From NCBI RefSeq assembly GCF_950023065.1, contig NC_088680.1, positions 39,172,559-39,236,558 of the forward strand: 64,000 bases of DNA. Direction: 5' to 3'. This stretch comes from Planococcus citri (lineage: Eukaryota > Arthropoda > Insecta > Hemiptera > Pseudococcidae). Under the pieces are notes generated by a model. The model had not been told where the DNA came from and did not search any database. It saw only the letters and a list, made by a program, of their open reading frames with translations. Positions 59,476 to 64,000 of this stretch are shown here, piece by piece. Both the position numbers and the translations under genes were made by a program. Position 1 is the stretch's first letter. Every line of letters starts with the position of its first letter.

Positions 59476-61516
59476 TTTTGAGACTGACTGGAGAGCATAA
59501 ACGCATAAAATTCCTCTGCGTATAAATACACCTAGATAAATGCTCACCGAAATGTATCTCTTCTGGCGGCGAGTAAATATGAACAAAGTGAACAAAATCG
59601 TTTAATATATTAAGTAGATGATCAAGGTTATCTTGTTTGTCTAAGCGTTGTATTTAAATAAACAAATTTCGATTTTACACGTTTACAATATGATGACCTC
59701 AATCACATGGTAAAGTGAAAGAATAAATATCGTAAAATTAAATAATTATTATCAAAATATATACCTACTATTGAATAAAACTCTCATCTCAACATAGTCG
59801 ACAAAAAAATCTTACAATATTCTTAAGTTTGCCTCTCTTTTTATGGTACCTAGGTGCCAACGTCAATTGCAGAACTATGTAGGTACATAACTTATCTTGT
59901 TTACTTATTTTCAATTCGACACTTCATAACTTAAAAGAACTACAGTACCCTACCTGTTAAGCTAAATTGCATTGTCAAACTCCATTCCAAAACAGCTATT
60001 TCACATCAAAAATTTCAAATTATTTTATTTTACTACCAGCTCCGAGCTTCTACATGAATTTTGTTATATGAGCAACATGTGTCTATGTACGAGTGATACC
60101 TATATAAGTAGGTATAGGTAATAAAAGCAATGACATTTGGAAAATTGAAAAAATCACGCCGCTCGTCTTTTTTTTTTTTTGTTTCACGAGATCATCAACG
60201 TCACATTGTATCATCATTTGTGACAGCCCTCCTACATTTTTATTACATTTTTTTACTCGTATTTGTGTTGAAAGAGGTATGTACTTTACCTAGTGACTTT
60301 ATTATCTGAAACGTACCTGCCTATTTCATTTCTCCGATTTTTTTAAAAATCTGATCGTTTTGTAGAGGTGTCTGCGAACTACGTCGTTGTGTTGTCAACT
60401 TTTCTTCGAACCAATTCCTATCAATTGAAGTAATTTTTTGTGAAAATCGTAATATTATGTATAATTTTTTTAAAATTCATCAAAAATGTTTCCAAATTCT
60501 TGGAAGTTGATTTAAAAAATTGTAAATGTAATGAGTACAAACGATCTTGAAATCTTACCAGAAAATTATACATTTTCAAGTCCCCCGAGAAAACAGTAGT
60601 ATTTTCTCATGCCTAGGTAAGTTGATAGGAGCGTGAGAGGTACCTAAAACACCAAGTTTTTCGCTACAAAAATCGATGATTCACCCGGCAACGCAACACA
60701 GATTACCCATTGTGCGAATTAGTTTGCCTGTCTCGAGAAGTGAAGGGGCTATGGAATAAATTACGGTATTTTGCGTTGATTTTTCGAAAATTCATTTAAA
60801 TATTGCTGTTCTATCGTCCCTATCAAATCAGCTAATTTTGGCTAAAAATACAATTCTGAAATCATCAGCTCAAAAAATAGATTTCAAGTTTTAACTCGTG
60901 CCCCAGGTCCCATTTCCTGTTGGGAGATCACGAGAAAAAAGCTGAATAAAAACAGTTTTTTTTTCTCTCAAAAATATTTTTTTTTCATGGGAGGGTGTTT
61001 TTTTGGGGGGGATGCTGCAATCCCAATGAAGACAAAAACAGAAAAATAAATCGTGTCTGTGTAAATTCTGCCATTATTGACGTTTTCCACTCTGAAAGTT
61101 GAAAATTCGTGTGAAATGAACGTTGAGGGATAACTTTAACTTTCCTTCGAGAATTTTTTTGAAATTATGAAAATTTTGTCTGATTTTGGAATTTTTTGTC
61201 TAAAACAAGATATTACAGTACGAAGTTTTGAGTAAGAAATTAGTATGATTCTTATTTTAAATTATCGCTTTCTTATGCTCCCTCCTACCTAATTAAGTTG
61301 TTAAACGTGATGATAAAATTTATACCTATTTTTTAATTTTTTTTACAGCTCAAAAAAGCATCGTTGATGATACGCAGTTCATAAAAGTTGAGAAAAAAAA
61401 TCAGAAAAATAGGTACCTTACCTACTTAATGAATTACGTATTAAAATTTTTAATTTTCCTGATGAAACTCTCTAAGATATCTATCTCTTTCGAAAACAAA
61501 ACGCTCATAGCCACCC
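59476..61516. other. Region upstream of K, no gene seen
   Basis: About 2 kb of AT-rich DNA. The first 170 bases contain GATCAAGGTTATCTTG, which may belong to the K promoter. TACCTA words at 59760 and 60100. I found no open frame with family features. Confidence 0.55.
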
Positions 61517-61879
61517 AAGCAGTGTTGGTCCTTCCTCCTCTAAAAGAAAAAAACCAAAAAAATAAAATAACATGATTTTCATGAAAAAAAATCAGAGGAG
61601 CGTTTTTCTTGAAAAAGAGCTATTCAGAGCGATTCTGACATAGAAATTGATAATTCATGAAAACGTTTTTTCAAATGGAGCGAGCTCCACACACAGTGGC
61701 CAAAAATACCTGCAGGACCGGCAAAGGTATTTCCTTGAAGTGGAGGTTATTTGAAAGAGTTCTGAAACAAGAATTTACATTTTTGAAATATTGTTACCGT
61801 TTTCTCTTTAGTTTTCTCTTTAAATTGACTTTTTTGATTGTTTTTTGGAGGGCTCTGCACAGGAGAACCAACACTGCTT
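61517..61879. repeat. Possible MITE with AAGCAGTGTTGGT inverted ends
   Basis: aagcagtgttgg at 61517 and ccaacactgctt ending at 61879 are inverted repeats of 12 bases, with weaker pairing beyond (GTCCTTCC against GGAGAA). No target duplication found. The 74-codon frame inside is not recognisable. Confidence 0.45.
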
Positions 61880-62131
61880 AGAGGACTGATGTGGGGTTTT
61901 CTTGAAAAAAGGGTCATTTGCAAAAATGACCCATAAAGTGAGAATTTCTCATAAAAATGTTGAAATAATATCAATTTGTTATCACTTATCAGGCAAGGCT
62001 CTGCAAAGTGAAAAGTTAGAGTGTCAAAATGTTCATGGAATTTTCCATTTTTGATGGATATTTTGTTTTAAAATCTCCAAACAATCCGCAGATTTTTTTT
62101 CAACTTTGAAAACATTTTAAATTCTCCATCT

Positions 62132-62660
62132 GTGACGCGACCAGCGATACCATACCATATGTCGGCAAAAATTTTTTTCGTTTTATTGTGGTTTCTGGTA
62201 GTGTTTTTCTTCCTCTTTTCAATGGTGCAAACAGATCTTCAAAATATTAAAATCTGACAAATTTGCAAAATTTCAAAGTTGCGTATTTTTTGAAATTCAA
62301 AAACCAAAATTCTGAGAAAAACGTTTTTGAAAGTTTGGGTTATTTTTGTAACATTTTTAAAAATCAGTGAACAGTATTTTTTGTTTTTTTTTGATTTTCT
62401 TCATCTTTTAATGGTTTTACATCATAATATTTTTTTTTTTTTGACATTTTTTTATGAAAAGCACTTTTGTAAAACCGGTTTTTCACCACTAAAACGACGT
62501 GTTTGAGATCGGTGGGTACACCCATTCCAAAGTATAGGCTTCATAATATATGAATCGACAAAAACATTTTTTTTGATATTTTCTGACTTTTTCCATGAAA
62601 ACGCGATTATCTCAAAAAAAAGTTTTCCGACTTATGGTATGGTATCGCTGGTCGCGTCAC
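62132..62660. mobile_element. MITE, 529 bp, with long terminal inverted repeats and ATCT target duplication
   Basis: GTGACGCGACCAGCGATACC at 62132 continues ATACCATA to TGTCGG. The right end (about 62615-62660) is its reverse complement with one mismatch. ATCT precedes (62128-62131) and follows (62661-62664) the element. The interior is AT-rich and non-coding, so it is a non-autonomous DNA transposon. Confidence 0.8.
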
Positions 62661-62881
62661 ATCTTATCCTATGTTTTTCATGCTGCAATTATCATAAAAT
62701 AAACTAGTTCATTTCATTTGTTAAAAAAAATGTTCTGAAGTTCAATGAATTTTTACAGTAGTTCAGTATTCAAAAAAATTTGAAGCCCTCCCCCTCCCCC
62801 TCCCTCTCTTCTATTCTATTGGTGGAGCCTTGAGATGGAAATTAATTTTGGAAAATTCAATGCAGTGGCGTAGCCAGAATT

Positions 62882-63292
62882 TTCCAAAGAATAGAAGCAA
62901 AACGAGATAGAGACTTTATTCCCGAATACTCGCAAATTGTAAATCCTATTTACGAGTACGAACTTACAAAAGGAGATGTTCCTGTTGAATGGACAGAGAT
63001 CCAACAACAGGCCTTTGAAAAATTAAAGGCTGAATTCCGTAAGGATTTTAAATTACAACAAGTCCTAAAAGAAGGTGATCTATTTTTAGATACGAAACTA
63101 TCAATAGATGCAATGAATGGAGTCCTCTTCTACATGGAAGGAGAAGAGAAACGAATTATATTATTCGTCTCTATTTCTTTTAAAGATCATCAAAAAGATT
63201 TCACACTTTTTGATCGTGAAATGATGAGTCTAGTTAAATGTGTACAAAAACTCCAGATTTGGTTACATGGCCGACATGTACCGCAACCCTAG
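62882..63292 (+). pseudogene. Ty3/gypsy-like LTR retrotransposon pol fragment (RT thumb / RNase H)
   Basis: One open frame without start codon, ending TAG at 63290-63292. It begins around RDFIPEYSQIVNPIY, then VEWTEIQQQAFEKLK, followed by an RNase H-like half with DTKLSIDAMNGVLFY and DREMMSLVKCVQKLQIWL. These match the connection between reverse transcriptase and RNase H of Ty3/gypsy pol (usual consensus F.W...QQ.AF..LK and the later E.E.LA.V....K....L.G). The catalytic YVDD part and integrase are missing, and the usual TDAS is replaced by SIDA, so it is a remnant. It starts just after CAGTGGCGTAGCCAGAATTTT at 62863, a hAT-like terminus word. Confidence 0.65.
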
Positions 63293-63391
63293 GTGGAAAT
63301 ACTTAAATTACTTACTGACACTTCCAGTATCTCACTAATACTAGAGATGGCGGCAGAACTAATGATGTATTTAAATGCACTATTTTAATGA

Positions 63392-63640
63392 ATTATTCAC
63401 GAGTCATTTACGAGGATTATTCTTGATGTCTGGAATACCAAAAATAATCGAAAAGAGCAGCCAATGATAAACAATTTAATCAATTATGTTAATGGCAATA
63501 TTTCCACGCTAAAAGTGGTACAAATAATAAAGGAAGGACATGAGCCGAAGCTCACGCGCTTATACATCTATTGTGAAAAAGTACATAGCTATTACATCAC
63601 CGTTTTGACAAGGAACAAACTAACTATCACGAAATTGTAA
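63392..63640 (+). CDS. Unrecognised open frame inside the LTR-element remnant
   Basis: About 82 codons ending TAA (63638-63640), reading DVWNTKNN, NLINYVNGN, IIKEGHEPKL and YITVLTRNKL. I do not recognise the family. Position between a pol fragment and LTR-like DNA suggests a rearranged piece of the same retroelement. It could equally be chance. Confidence 0.3.
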   Translation: MIHESFTRIILDVWNTKNNRKEQPMINNLINYVNGNISTLKVVQIIKEGHEPKLTRLYIYCEKVHSYYITVLTRNKLTITKL

Positions 63641-64000
63641 GACCAAGTAAAGATCTTGCTTCGTGTACCAATATTTATAAAGGTAATAATCTGAAGGGTA
63701 CACAGGGCACAGGAAACCCTTTCATACGAAGCAAAGTACATTGTAATCGTCTGTATAGACGATCCCATCCCTTTCATAGAAGTTTACCACATTACCACAC
63801 TTCCAATGTATAGGTATAAGAAACATACGGTGCTAGTAATACGTATATAAAAGCATCGCTTAAGCGGTAATAATACGAATAAGTCGAATAACTAGCAGAG
63901 GTTGAGGACAATCCTCCTCATTACACTGCTTCCCTCTCTTCTCGTCAATTTACCTCGAAAGTCTTTCATGCTTCAACTCTCTTCAGATTATTAAAGCCAT
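63641..64000 (+). repeat. LTR-like sequence at the right edge
   Basis: A TATATAAAAG box lies at 63844-63853. A C/T-richer stretch follows to ATTAAAGCCAT at the window end, as in the U3-R part of an LTR with its own promoter and AATAAA-like signal. The partner LTR and the termini are not visible. Confidence 0.4.

Overview
The window is eukaryotic nuclear DNA, AT-rich and intron-rich, from an arthropod. It is most likely an insect, and probably a sap-feeding hemipteran. That placement is inferred from the secreted E4-like carboxylesterase family, short phase-conserved introns, and abundant scattered TAGGTAGGTA/TACCTACC words. I see no bacterial operons, rRNA, tRNA or CRISPR array.

The dominant content is a tandem cluster of eleven carboxylesterase genes (COE / cholinesterase-like alpha/beta hydrolases), all on the minus strand. 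They are called A to K from left to right. A (1-2966) runs off the left edge and only its first exons are visible. B to K are complete. Each complete copy can be assembled into ten coding exons with the same intron phases (0,0,1,1,0,1,0,1,2), and in every case the exon lengths sum to an open frame of 540-550 residues. Exon 1 holds a signal peptide, exon 3 the oxyanion-hole HGG motif, exon 4 the nucleophile serine (GxSxG), exon 6 the acidic residue (GINSGEG) and exon 9 the histidine. None ends in an ER-retention signal, so the products are probably secreted hydrolases for ester detoxification, diet or the cuticle. Closest pairs by eye are A/C, E/F, G/H and I/J; K is the most divergent.

Between and inside the genes lies a young mobile-element landscape. 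There are two Helitron-like elements (3470-4654 and 14712-16163). A 5'-truncated Jockey-type non-LTR retrotransposon with an open reverse-transcriptase frame and an 11-bp target duplication sits inside intron 6 of gene I. Very long palindromic (foldback) elements fill intron 1 of A and intron 3 of C. Several MITEs with clear terminal inverted repeats are present, as are short elements made of degenerate five- or six-base words. The right end (59.5-64 kb) has no esterase; it holds MITEs and a degraded Ty3/gypsy-like pol fragment followed by LTR-like sequence.

The best leads are: the acid-residue change Glu to Asp in copies E and F; different residues beside the catalytic serine in I and K; a perfect Grainyhead-type AACCGGTT site at the same distance upstream of A and C; a GC-AG intron in D; and the retrotransposon that dates the I/J duplication. 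Exon boundaries were derived by hand from GT/AG sites, frame and paralogue alignment, not from transcripts.
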